From: Fictibacillus fluitans
GTDB taxonomy: Bacteria; Bacillota; Bacilli; Bacillales; Fictibacillaceae
Reading direction: 5' to 3'
Assembly: GCF_030418125.1 (NCBI RefSeq)
Contig: NZ_JAUHTR010000022.1
Coordinates: 1 to 57,498, forward strand
DNA length: 57,498 nt
Both the position numbers and the translations under genes were made by a program. This document shows positions 7,642 through 15,092 of this stretch, in pieces. Within the stretch, counting starts at the first letter, position 1, and every line of letters starts with the position of its first letter. The notes under the pieces are model-generated. The model saw nothing but the letters and a program-made list of their open reading frames with translations, had not been told where the DNA came from and ran no database searches.

Positions 7642-7872
7642 ATGTATCTGACGCTAAAGGAAACGGCAGAATTTCTGGATCTGCCTGAAACGCATATTGA
7701 AAGTTTAATTCAGCAGAAAAAAATCCGTGCCTTCCATGATGGCAATGAGTATCTCATCAATAAGGAACAGTTCAATTCCCATCTTGAACAGATGGAAAAG
7801 TACAAAAAACTTGTTGAGGAATATATGAATGAGCCAATCCCTGAGGACTGGGATGCGAAGGACGAAGACTAA
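7642..7872 (+). CDS. Small excisionase/MerR-like HTH protein
   Basis: 76 residues. Residues 1-50 (MYLTLKETAEFLDLPETHIESLIQQKKIRAF) match the helix-turn-helix plus wing of the excisionase or HTH_17 type, followed by an acidic tail ending PEDWDAKDED. No integrase or prophage gene is nearby, so it is more likely a small regulator than a true excisionase. A perfect terminator follows directly. Confidence 0.65.
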   Translation: MYLTLKETAEFLDLPETHIESLIQQKKIRAFHDGNEYLINKEQFNSHLEQMEKYKKLVEEYMNEPIPEDWDAKDED

Positions 7873-7878
7873 AGCAAA

Positions 7879-7920
7879 AAAGAAGCAGATGATCCCGCGA
7901 TCGTCTGCTTCTTTCTTTTT
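7879..7920. terminator. Bidirectional terminator
   Basis: AAAGAAGCAGATGATC pairs with GATCGTCTGCTTCTTT (16 bp, one G-T) around CCGC, followed by CTTTTT. It separates the convergent HTH gene and the unknown minus-strand gene. Confidence 0.9.
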
Positions 7921-8293
7921 AATTTATGATAGCGGAGGTTCCCATTAGGGATTCAGGGGACCGGCCGATCGCCAGCAAACTGATTTTTGCGAAATCGGCA
8001 TTGTTGAACGTGCTGATCATGTTGCGGAGTGTATCAATGTTCTCATCTGAAGTAAGCTTGGCGAGCTCGCTTTTATAAAGACGAATCACAGATCCCTGGC
8101 AAAATTCAGGAGCATAACGGCGGCAATTTTCATTCATAATTAATGCACCCATGTACTGATATTTAAATTGAAGTGCACGGGTCAAATTGATAATATGCAC
8201 CCATTTTTCATACAGATCAGGGCATGAACGTTCAATGTTCTCTAGTGCTTCTTTTGCTTTTTTTAATTCTTCATGGCTGCAAAGTGTAATCAT
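7919..8293 (-). CDS. Conserved-looking protein of unknown function, coupled to thioesterase
   Basis: 124 residues, predicted mostly helical and soluble, with no recognised motif. The start at 8293 overlaps the thioesterase stop as ATGA, which implies translational coupling and a functional link. A longer frame to 8317 exists but would overlap the thioesterase more. Cysteines occur in SCPDLYEKW and EFCQGSV but form no clear metal site. The homologues and role are unknown to me. Confidence 0.6.
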   Translation of the reverse strand: MITLCSHEELKKAKEALENIERSCPDLYEKWVHIINLTRALQFKYQYMGALIMNENCRRYAPEFCQGSVIRLYKSELAKLTSDENIDTLRNMISTFNNADFAKISLLAIGRSPESLMGTSAIIN

Positions 8294-8832
8294 ACTAATG
8301 CACCTTCTTGTTGCCAAGGCTTGCGCAATGAAATTACCTCAGCTAGTTCTTTACTGCGTGCTCTGCGGACTTTACGCATTTCTGCGCGGTCTGCGGCGGT
8401 TTCAAACAAGAATTTTTCTTCTTCTGTTTCAGGAATAACGGCTGGTACTTCAACCGGGCGTTTGTCTTCTCCCAAAGCAACGAAGGTCAAGAATGCTGTA
8501 GCAGCAATTCTTCGTTCTCCAGTAAGAATATCTTCAGCAATAACCTTACAGAAAATCTCCATGGAGCTTTTTCCTGTGTAGGATACGAACGATTCGATAC
8601 AAACAGAATCGGTTTGATGAATCGGATGCAAGAAGTCGATGGAATCGGTTGATGCCGTAACACAAGTTCTTACACGGGCATGTCGGCGTGCAGAAAGTGA
8701 TGCAGCAGCATCTAGCTTTTTCATCAATACTCCGCCAAACAATGTATTGTAGTTATTCAAGTCACCAGCTAATACCTGGTCTGTATTAATAATGCGGCTT
8801 TCGCTTGTTTTTTTTGCGTTCAAAACAATCAT
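8290..8832 (-). CDS. ykhA: Acyl-CoA thioesterase, hotdog fold (YkhA-like)
   Basis: 180 residues with one 4HBT hotdog domain. LNNYNTLFGGVLMKKLDAAA carries the family's conserved N-x-x-x-x-GG segment and the acidic catalytic residue, and TASTDSIDFLHPI and FLTFVALGEDKRP are typical of bacterial acyl-CoA hydrolases. The family hydrolyses acyl-CoA to free fatty acid and CoA in the cytoplasm. The ATG at 8832 sits only 1-2 nt after an AAAGGA box. A TTG at 8823 has better spacing, so the true start may be three codons in. It is the first gene of an ATGA-coupled pair. Confidence 0.82.
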   Translation of the reverse strand: MIVLNAKKTSESRIINTDQVLAGDLNNYNTLFGGVLMKKLDAAASLSARRHARVRTCVTASTDSIDFLHPIHQTDSVCIESFVSYTGKSSMEIFCKVIAEDILTGERRIAATAFLTFVALGEDKRPVEVPAVIPETEEEKFLFETAADRAEMRKVRRARSKELAEVISLRKPWQQEGALV

Positions 8833-9016
8833 TTCCTTTCATGATTAACGTATCTCGATTAAAGGGACGCTTGTTTTGTTTCTTGCGTTTCCCTCTTACT
8901 TTTACAAGTGTACGCCTCCAAGAAAAGGAAGTAAAATTGTTATTTTTCATCGTTTGCATAGATAGACTCTATGTAAATGCTTTCAGATATAAATAAGAGG
9001 CATAGAAAAATCTTGG

Positions 9017-9052
9017 TAAAAAAACGGCCTTCCCACATCAGGAAAAACCGCC
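9017..9052 (-). terminator. Terminator of the LysR gene
   Basis: Read on the minus strand, CGGTTTTTCC pairs with GGGAAGGCCG over 10 bp (several G-T) around a 6-nt loop, followed by a run of seven or more T. Confidence 0.75.
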
Positions 9053-9061
9053 TTTGATCCA

Positions 9062-9949
9062 TTATTCAAGCTCTGCCAGCTGTTCCTTTGCATAACTGAG
9101 CCACTCTTTGGCGGCAAACGAAAGGTATTGATCCTTGTTCCAAATCAGGGCCAAATGCCAGCTGATCGTCGGATTGACGACTTTAATGACACGCACTTCA
9201 TCGTTCAGATGGCGGCAAATGCTTTCAGGCAAAAGTGAAACGCCAAGCTTACAAATCACCATCTCTTCGATAAACGACCATTGCGAGCTTTCGGAAGTGA
9301 TGTGCGGATTAAATCCTGCCTGGTTGCAGGAGGAAATGATCCGGTCATGAAGCGCAAAGTCTTTGTTGAACAAAATAAAGGGTTCTTCGCTAAGCTCGCT
9401 CAAATCAATTTCTTCCCGGTCTGCAAGCTTGTGGTCAGGATGGATAATCAGTCTCAGGTCTTCTTCTTTAAACCCGAAATACTGAAAGAGTTCATTGTTG
9501 GTAGGAAGGACAATAACGCCAATATCGAGCTGATGGCTGGCCACATCCTCTTCGATCCGTTTTGATCCATCCTCAACCAGCTCAAACGTAATATTCGGAT
9601 ATTGGTCATGAAAGCTGCCGATCAATTTTGGGAAAAGCCTTGGATCCAAAATCGGAGGCAGACCGATGCGAATGTGCCCCTTTTTCAGTCCGAGGAGATT
9701 GTCGAGCTCCATCTCGAGGTTATTAAACGCCTTATCGACCAGTATGGCCTGTTCAAAAATCGTCCGGCCCGCGTCGGTCAGGGTCAGTCCCTTTCGCGAA
9801 CGGTCAAAAAGAACGACACCCAGCTCATCTTCCAGGTTTTTAATCATTTTACTGATGGTCGGCTGGGTGATGAAAAGAGCGTCAGCTGCCCGTGTAAAGC
9901 TATTATATTTTGCCACTTCTATAAAGTACTGTAATTGTTTAATATCCAC
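9062..9949 (-). CDS. LysR-family transcriptional regulator
   Basis: 295 residues. The N-terminal winged HTH reads MDIKQLQYFIEVAKYNSF, with recognition helix TQPTISKMIKNLEDELG; the effector-binding domain covers about residues 90-290. It resembles the CidR/YwbI-like branch, but that is only a guess. The start is a GTG at 9949 with an AGGTG box about 5 nt upstream, which gives the usual family length; the open frame to 10075 adds 42 unsupported residues. It diverges from the VCBS-like gene, which may be a target. Confidence 0.85.
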   Translation of the reverse strand: MDIKQLQYFIEVAKYNSFTRAADALFITQPTISKMIKNLEDELGVVLFDRSRKGLTLTDAGRTIFEQAILVDKAFNNLEMELDNLLGLKKGHIRIGLPPILDPRLFPKLIGSFHDQYPNITFELVEDGSKRIEEDVASHQLDIGVIVLPTNNELFQYFGFKEEDLRLIIHPDHKLADREEIDLSELSEEPFILFNKDFALHDRIISSCNQAGFNPHITSESSQWSFIEEMVICKLGVSLLPESICRHLNDEVRVIKVVNPTISWHLALIWNKDQYLSFAAKEWLSYAKEQLAELE

Positions 9950-10056
9950 AAATGCACCTGCTTGATTTTTTTGTAGTGTATCACGATTCACAAATAAAAA
10001 CCAAAAACGGGCTTTTTTCATACACTGTGTTATGCAAAACAGGGGGAAGGCAGGGG

Positions 10057-10767
10057 ATGGCGATGTACAGAGCACGGCAGGTTGTTGCTATGAAAAAGGG
10101 GAATGTCATCGGAGACAATTCCATTGATACCGTATATCTTACCGCTGAAAAAACACAGGACAGTCCGTTTTGGGTGAACATTAGGGTGGTTGTACAGGAT
10201 GGAAAAACCAATCAATATACACAGATTCCGCTCAAGCAAAATCAGGGGTACAATCCCACTCTTTTTCTCGGTGACTTTACCGGAGACAGGGTGGAAGACA
10301 TTATGGTGGTAATGGATACAGGCGGCAGCGGCGGTATGATCAATGCCTATGTGTTCGCCTATCGAGGCAGGCAGTTCCGGCAGTTGTTTGACTCGGATGT
10401 CTTTAATGACCGTTTCAAATACCGGGTCTTTTACCTCGACTATTACAAAGTCCAGGTGAACAGCTATACCACCAATCAAAAGTTTATTATTGATTTGACC
10501 ACAAGGGGCAAGGAGTACCTGTCCGAAATCTACTATCCAAATGGCAAGCTGAAAAAACCCATCCAGGGATTTGTTTCTGGATTGTCAGGTCTTTACCCGG
10601 TCGACTTTGACCGCAATGGCACATACGAATTGCTGGGTTACCAAAATATCGCCGGACAGTATAACGCCGACAGGCTCGGTTATGTGCAGACCACAATGAA
10701 ATGGAATGGGCGGGAGTTTGCACCAGAGGTACAGAACGTTGCGATTTTTGGCGGGGATATTTCCTGA
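10057..10767 (+). CDS. VCBS/FG-GAP repeat-like protein of unknown function
   Basis: About 236 residues. Two segments look like FG-GAP/VCBS calcium-binding repeats: FLGDFTGDRVEDIMVVMDTGG and VDFDRNGTYELLGYQ, both with DxDxDG-like loops. There is no obvious signal peptide or lipobox at either candidate start (10057 or 10063), although the residues before could be read from an upstream frame. GGGGGAAGG lies just before 10057. The function is unknown; a structural or surface-ligand role is typical of such repeats but is not shown here. Confidence 0.6.
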   Translation: MAMYRARQVVAMKKGNVIGDNSIDTVYLTAEKTQDSPFWVNIRVVVQDGKTNQYTQIPLKQNQGYNPTLFLGDFTGDRVEDIMVVMDTGGSGGMINAYVFAYRGRQFRQLFDSDVFNDRFKYRVFYLDYYKVQVNSYTTNQKFIIDLTTRGKEYLSEIYYPNGKLKKPIQGFVSGLSGLYPVDFDRNGTYELLGYQNIAGQYNADRLGYVQTTMKWNGREFAPEVQNVAIFGGDIS

Positions 10768-10839
10768 ATATAACGGGTTAATGGGTTGAGAGTATGGGTT
10801 TGGAACATTCTTTTATGTTTAAGATACTTCACTGATTTG

Positions 10840-10980
10840 TTGATTGGAGTGTAGGGTACGAGACTCCAGCAGGGGAAGCGGGACAGGTGAGACCAAGTAG
10901 GTGCTTGCACCGGTAAAGAAGGCGCTTGCGGGACTCAGCGCCCGCCCTGCGGAAAACGAGTACCTGAAACGGAAAGAACA
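10840..10980 (+). repeat. Dispersed Bacillaceae-type intergenic repeat, copy 1
   Basis: A block of about 140 bp begins TTGATTGGAGTG, contains CGAGACTCC and GCGGGACAGGTGAGAC, then CGCCCGCCC, and ends near CCTGAAACGGAAAG. The same ordered blocks occur inverted at 19015-19183. The ends are roughly complementary. It has no ORF and no transposase. It resembles a repeat I have seen in intergenic regions of several bacilli. It fills part of the gene-free stretch 10768-11321, which also holds a promoter and the S-box leader. Confidence 0.75.
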
Positions 10981-11026
10981 CCTGCAAGAGGCAACAAAGG
11001 GTAACGAAATAGTTTTAAAAAACATA

Positions 11027-11055
11027 TTGACTTTCCTCTCTCCGCCGATTAAAGT
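11027..11055 (+). promoter_or_regulatory. Sigma-A promoter for the S-box operon
   Basis: TTGACT at 11027-11032 is followed after 17 nt by TAAAGT at 11050-11055. This places the transcription start about 30 nt before the riboswitch aptamer. Confidence 0.6.
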
Positions 11056-11087
11056 TAAAACTATATTTTCAACAAACTTAATATTCA

Positions 11088-11258
11088 ATCTCTTATCAAG
11101 AGTGGCGGAGGGACTGGCCCTGTGACGCCCGGCAACCGTTCCAATATGGAATTGGTGCTAAATCCTGCAAAACAGCTGTGCTGTTTTGAAAGATGAGAGA
11201 GGACGAATCCTTGCCTTCATATGCGATGATACCTCTCTTTTCCGGAGAGGTTTTTTTA
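11088..11258 (+). promoter_or_regulatory. SAM-I riboswitch (S-box leader) with terminator
   Basis: The conserved S-box core is present: CTTATCAAGAGTGGCGGAGG from 11092, then GGACTGGCCC, CCCGGCAACC and GGTGCTAAATCC, closed by GATGAGAGAGG. Downstream, ACCTCTC pairs with GAGAGGT and is followed by seven T (11231-11257). The closing-stem sequence GAGAGAGG can alternatively pair with CCTCTC as an anti-terminator. Known mechanism: SAM binding stabilises the aptamer and lets the terminator form, so the operon is expressed when SAM is low. It precedes the ABC importer at 11322-15006. Confidence 0.95.
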
Positions 11259-11321
11259 TGTTCCCGGACCGTGCCCAGCTGCTTTTGAGAAGAGAGAGAC
11301 ATACAGAAAAGGGGTAGGGGA

Positions 11322-12437
11322 ATGAAGAAATTTTTTAAAACTGCAGCAGTGTCTGCCGTTGCCATCTCATTATTATTAACGGGCTGCTCGTCCGGCAGCA
11401 ATACGGCATCATCAGAATCAAAACACGAAAAGGTGTCATTTGATAACGTGCCAAAACGATTCGCCAAGGGGCAGGGCGCTAAAATTAAAGTCATCCGAAA
11501 AATCGGCGGAGACGACCATACAGCACAATTTTTGGCTGGAGCGAAGGCAGAAGGAGAAGCGCTCGGCTTTACCGTTGATATTTACACGGCAAACGGTGAT
11601 ACAGCGAAGTTCCACGATGCGATCGCCCAGGCGGCCAATGAAGATTATGACGGGTTCATCATTTCCCACGGTGATGACGCGGCAACCATTAATGATATTC
11701 AAAAGCTCAGAGATAAAGGAAAGAGTGTGGTCACCTTTGATTCCAATCCTGATCTCGCCAAGGTGGGCGGTGTGACGCTTACTTCACAGGATGATGAGGC
11801 ATTGGCCAAGCTGGCGCTGGATCAGCTTGTGAAAGAACAAAAAGGAAAAGCCAATATTGTGTACCTGTGGGTGGACGGTTTCCCGCCAATGGTGCGCCGC
11901 AATGCCGTTTATAAAGAAACGCTGAAAAAGAATCCCGGTATCAAAGAAGTGGAGCGCTTTGGCGTAGCATCGGCTGATACTTCCGTTCAAACGCAAAATG
12001 CCGTTACGGCCATGCTGAACAAGCATAAAAAGGGCGAGATCGATGCGATCTTTGCGACATGGGATGCGTTTGCGATCGGAGCGGCTCGTGCCATTAAGGA
12101 AGCAGGCCGGGATGAAATCAAAATTTACGGCATTGATGTGTCCAATGCGGATCTTCAGGAGATCCAAAAGAAGGACAGCCCATGGAAGTATACGGCTGCT
12201 GTTGACCCGAAGCTGATCGGTGCGGTGGATATGAGAATTCTTGCGAAAAAACTGGCCGGTGAAAAAACACCGCAAAAATACGACCTGGACGCTTCACTCG
12301 TTTCCCAGAAGGATCTTCAAAAATCCTCCGAGGGAGTAAACATGGTGAACCTGTCCAAGGAAATTAAAGGATGGGGCCAATCGGACGCTTTTGAAGAAGA
12401 TTGGATGGACACCCTGAAAGACCACTACAAAAAATAA
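11322..12437 (+). CDS. Sugar-type ABC transporter substrate-binding lipoprotein, S-box controlled
   Basis: 371 residues. The signal peptide ends in a lipobox, LLLTGC, so the protein is anchored outside the membrane. The body resembles periplasmic-binding protein family 1 (ribose/galactose type), for example AIAQAANEDYDGFIISHGD and DAIFATWDAFAIGAARAI. It is the first gene of an importer operon with RbsA-like and RbsC-like partners. Control by a SAM riboswitch points to a sulfur- or methionine-linked sugar. Methylthioribose, the recycled product of SAM use, is the leading candidate; as I recall, comparative genomics has proposed an S-box-regulated methylthioribose importer called MtnABC. This is inferred, not shown. 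Confidence 0.85.
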   Translation: MKKFFKTAAVSAVAISLLLTGCSSGSNTASSESKHEKVSFDNVPKRFAKGQGAKIKVIRKIGGDDHTAQFLAGAKAEGEALGFTVDIYTANGDTAKFHDAIAQAANEDYDGFIISHGDDAATINDIQKLRDKGKSVVTFDSNPDLAKVGGVTLTSQDDEALAKLALDQLVKEQKGKANIVYLWVDGFPPMVRRNAVYKETLKKNPGIKEVERFGVASADTSVQTQNAVTAMLNKHKKGEIDAIFATWDAFAIGAARAIKEAGRDEIKIYGIDVSNADLQEIQKKDSPWKYTAAVDPKLIGAVDMRILAKKLAGEKTPQKYDLDASLVSQKDLQKSSEGVNMVNLSKEIKGWGQSDAFEEDWMDTLKDHYKK

Positions 12438-12443
12438 GCATAC

Positions 12444-12477
12444 AAACACTCTCTTAAGCTTTTAGAAGAGAGTGTTT
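12444..12477 (+). other. Intercistronic stem-loop after the binding-protein gene
   Basis: AAACACTCTCTT pairs perfectly with AAGAGAGTGTTT around a 10-nt loop, without a clean T-run. In such operons it usually protects the binding-protein mRNA or partly attenuates the downstream genes. Confidence 0.75.
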
Positions 12478-12501
12478 GCTTTGAAGAAAGGAGACCGGCC
12501 G

Positions 12502-14001
12502 ATGGCATTGCTCGAGATGAAGAACATAAGTATTGAGTTTCCCGGGGTAAAGGCGCTGAACGAGGTGGATTTTAGAAGTGAAACCGGCCGTGTTCATGCG
12601 CTGATCGGGGCGAACGGAGCCGGAAAATCAACGCTGATGAAGGTGCTTACCGGAGCCTATACGCATTTCACCGGCTCAATCGAGATAGACGGAAAGAATG
12701 CAGACATATCTTCGCCAAAGGACGCCCTGAATGAAGGCATTCAAATCGTCCATCAGGAGGTGGATACCGTCCTGGTTCCCTATTTAACGGTTGGGGAGAA
12801 TATCCTCCTGCACGATCTGGTTAATGAAATGGGGAAAAAGCAGCTCGTGCGCTGGAAAACTCTGCATCAAAAGGCCGCACAGCTTTTGGAGGAAATGAAC
12901 ATCCATGTATCTTCCAAAAAGCTTGTCAGTGAGCTGACACTTGCCCAAAAGCAGATGGTATTGATTGCGCGGGCTGTTTCGGCTCAATGCCGGTTTCTCA
13001 TTCTTGATGAGCCGACAGCTCCTTTAAGCCATTCAGAAACAAATGAGCTGTTTCGGATTGTCCGGGAGCTGAAAGCAAAGGATGTCGGCATTGTTTTTAT
13101 CTCCCACCGCCTCCCGGAGATTTTTGAGATTTGTGACGACATTACTGTCATGAGAAACGGAGAAAAGGTCGCCGAGGAAGAGATTGCACAAAGCTCTATC
13201 AACCGGGTCATTGAGCAGATGCTGGGGAAAGCGCTGGACGAGCAATTTCCGGCTGTTAATAGTGAGACAGGCGAAACTTTGCTTGAAGTGAAAGGTCTAT
13301 CCGATAAGGAGAAAATAAAGAATTTGAGCCTGACGGTCCGTGCGGGTGAAATCGTAGGAATTGCAGGACTTGTGGGAGCAGGAAAAACCGAGCTGTGCAA
13401 AACCTTGTTTGGCAGCACCGCCATCACAGCGGGGGATGTGCTGCTGAATGGGAAGAAACTGAAGCTGAAGAGCCCGTATCATGCGGTTCGGCAGGGTCTG
13501 GCTCTTGTACCTGAGGAACGGAGGAAAGAAGGGATTCTCGTAGAGGAATCGGTGGCTGCCAATTTGTCAGCGGCCAGCCTCGGCCAGTTTGCCAAAGCAT
13601 TCAGTTTTCTTGACCGGCGCGAGGAAAAAAGAAAATCTCTTAAGATTATACAAACACTTGGCATCAAAACACCGTCCGAAAAAAGCAAGGTACAGCATTT
13701 GTCGGGCGGGAACCAGCAAAAGATAGCCATCGGCAAATGGCTGCTGGCCGATGCGGAGGTTTATATTTTTGATGAGCCGACTAAAGGCGTTGATGTCGGG
13801 GCGAAAAGGGATATTTTTGAACTGATTTCGGCACTTGCCAAAAGGGGAAAAGCGGTCCTTTACGCATCGTCAGAGTTTCCGGAAATTCTGGGGATTACGA
13901 ATCGGGTGTACGTCATGTACGACGGTCGCAGTGTAAAAGAGCTGGAAACCGCAAAAACCAGCGAGGAAGAGCTATTATTTTACAGTACAGGAGGAAGGTA
14001 A
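12502..14001 (+). CDS. Sugar ABC transporter ATP-binding protein, two ATPase domains (RbsA/MglA type)
   Basis: 499 residues with tandem nucleotide-binding domains. Domain 1 has Walker A GANGAGKST, a degenerate signature (SELTLAQKQM) and Walker B FLILDEPT. Domain 2 has GLVGAGKTE in place of a full Walker A, signature LSGGNQQK and Walker B VYIFDEPT. A canonical site paired with a degenerate site is normal for this class. The ATG at 12502 follows AAGGAG; the upstream frame from 12472 runs through the hairpin and is not used. It energises import by the permease encoded immediately after. Confidence 0.9.
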   Translation: MALLEMKNISIEFPGVKALNEVDFRSETGRVHALIGANGAGKSTLMKVLTGAYTHFTGSIEIDGKNADISSPKDALNEGIQIVHQEVDTVLVPYLTVGENILLHDLVNEMGKKQLVRWKTLHQKAAQLLEEMNIHVSSKKLVSELTLAQKQMVLIARAVSAQCRFLILDEPTAPLSHSETNELFRIVRELKAKDVGIVFISHRLPEIFEICDDITVMRNGEKVAEEEIAQSSINRVIEQMLGKALDEQFPAVNSETGETLLEVKGLSDKEKIKNLSLTVRAGEIVGIAGLVGAGKTELCKTLFGSTAITAGDVLLNGKKLKLKSPYHAVRQGLALVPEERRKEGILVEESVAANLSAASLGQFAKAFSFLDRREEKRKSLKIIQTLGIKTPSEKSKVQHLSGGNQQKIAIGKWLLADAEVYIFDEPTKGVDVGAKRDIFELISALAKRGKAVLYASSEFPEILGITNRVYVMYDGRSVKELETAKTSEEELLFYSTGGR

Positions 14002-15006
14002 ATGGAGTTATCAAAACCCATACCCGCCAAGGCAGGTCCCAAAAAGAAGTTTGAGCTGTTTGAATTTTTTTATAAATACGGAACGATCCTGACCATTCTA
14101 GTATTGATCGGTGTGTTTACGGCCGCACATCCTTCATTTTTGCAGGGGCAAAACCTGATGAACATTCTGCGGTCCATCTCAATCGTGACGATCATTGCGA
14201 TAGGAATCACCATCTCACTGTCGGTAAACGGCTTTGATTTGTCAGTCGGTTCGGTTGCATCTTTATCCAACGCGATCGTCATTTCCATGTTCGTCTGGTT
14301 TTCACAAAACACAGTAGTTGCAATTTTCTCAGCATTGGCCGCTGCCCTGATTGTAGGGATTATCAATTCGGTCCTTATTGTAAAAGTGAAGATTCCGGAT
14401 ATGCTCCTGACGCTTGCCACAATGTTTATCGTTCAGGGGATTGCGCTTACCTATACAAAGGGCGCAACGATTTCGCAAAACATGGTGATGCCTGACGGAA
14501 GCTTTGCGACCGGAAAAATTTCTGAAGCGTTCCAAAAAATCGGCCAGGTTCCGTGGATCATTCTGATCATGGCGCTTGCGGTGGTGCTCGTTCACGTACT
14601 GCTTAACTATACAAAGCACGGCCGTTATATGTATGTGATCGGAGGAAATGAGGAAGCGGCGAGGCTTTCTGGTATTCCGGTCAACAAATATAAGGTGGCG
14701 GCCTACCTCCTGTCAGCGCTATTTGCTTCTATCGGCGGAATTGTTCTTGCTTCAAGGGTCATGACAGCAGAAATCAATGCCGGTACGCCTTATCTCATGG
14801 ATGCGGTGGCGGCGGCTTTCATCGGTTTCTCCGTGTTTGGTGCAGGGAAGCCCAATGCGTTTGGCACGCTCGTTGGCGCCATATTGATTGGGATTTTGCA
14901 GAACGGGCTTGTCATGATGTCTGTTCCGTATTATTCCATGGACATTGTGAAGGGAGCAGTACTCGCGTTTGCCCTTGGGTTAACCTACTACAAATTGAAA
15001 AAATAA
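14002..15006 (+). CDS. Sugar ABC transporter permease (RbsC type)
   Basis: 334 residues, hydrophobic, about 8-10 transmembrane helices after a charged N-terminus. The conserved GGNEEAARLSGIPVNKYK loop is the CUT2 permease coupling segment. The ATG directly follows the ATPase stop codon (TAAATG) with AGGAGGAAGG upstream, so the two are translationally linked. It is the third and last gene of the S-box operon. No clear terminator was seen in the 86 nt that follow. Confidence 0.88.
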   Translation: MELSKPIPAKAGPKKKFELFEFFYKYGTILTILVLIGVFTAAHPSFLQGQNLMNILRSISIVTIIAIGITISLSVNGFDLSVGSVASLSNAIVISMFVWFSQNTVVAIFSALAAALIVGIINSVLIVKVKIPDMLLTLATMFIVQGIALTYTKGATISQNMVMPDGSFATGKISEAFQKIGQVPWIILIMALAVVLVHVLLNYTKHGRYMYVIGGNEEAARLSGIPVNKYKVAAYLLSALFASIGGIVLASRVMTAEINAGTPYLMDAVAAAFIGFSVFGAGKPNAFGTLVGAILIGILQNGLVMMSVPYYSMDIVKGAVLAFALGLTYYKLKK

Positions 15007-15092
15007 GAAAAAATACGACTGTCTGTCCATTCCCGGCATACGTTATTATAGGGAGTTTTTATCTCCACTAAGCAGGGATAGAGGACAGGGTT

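Noticed and set aside
7642-7872. Prophage or integrative element marked by an excisionase
   Set aside because: No integrase, attachment site or phage gene nearby; the HTH protein is more likely a stand-alone regulator.
10840-10980. Insertion sequence
   Set aside because: No transposase, no clear target duplication and too short for an autonomous element.
12472-12501. N-terminal extension of the sugar ABC ATPase
   Set aside because: This stretch overlaps the intercistronic hairpin, and ATG 12502 has a proper ribosome binding site.
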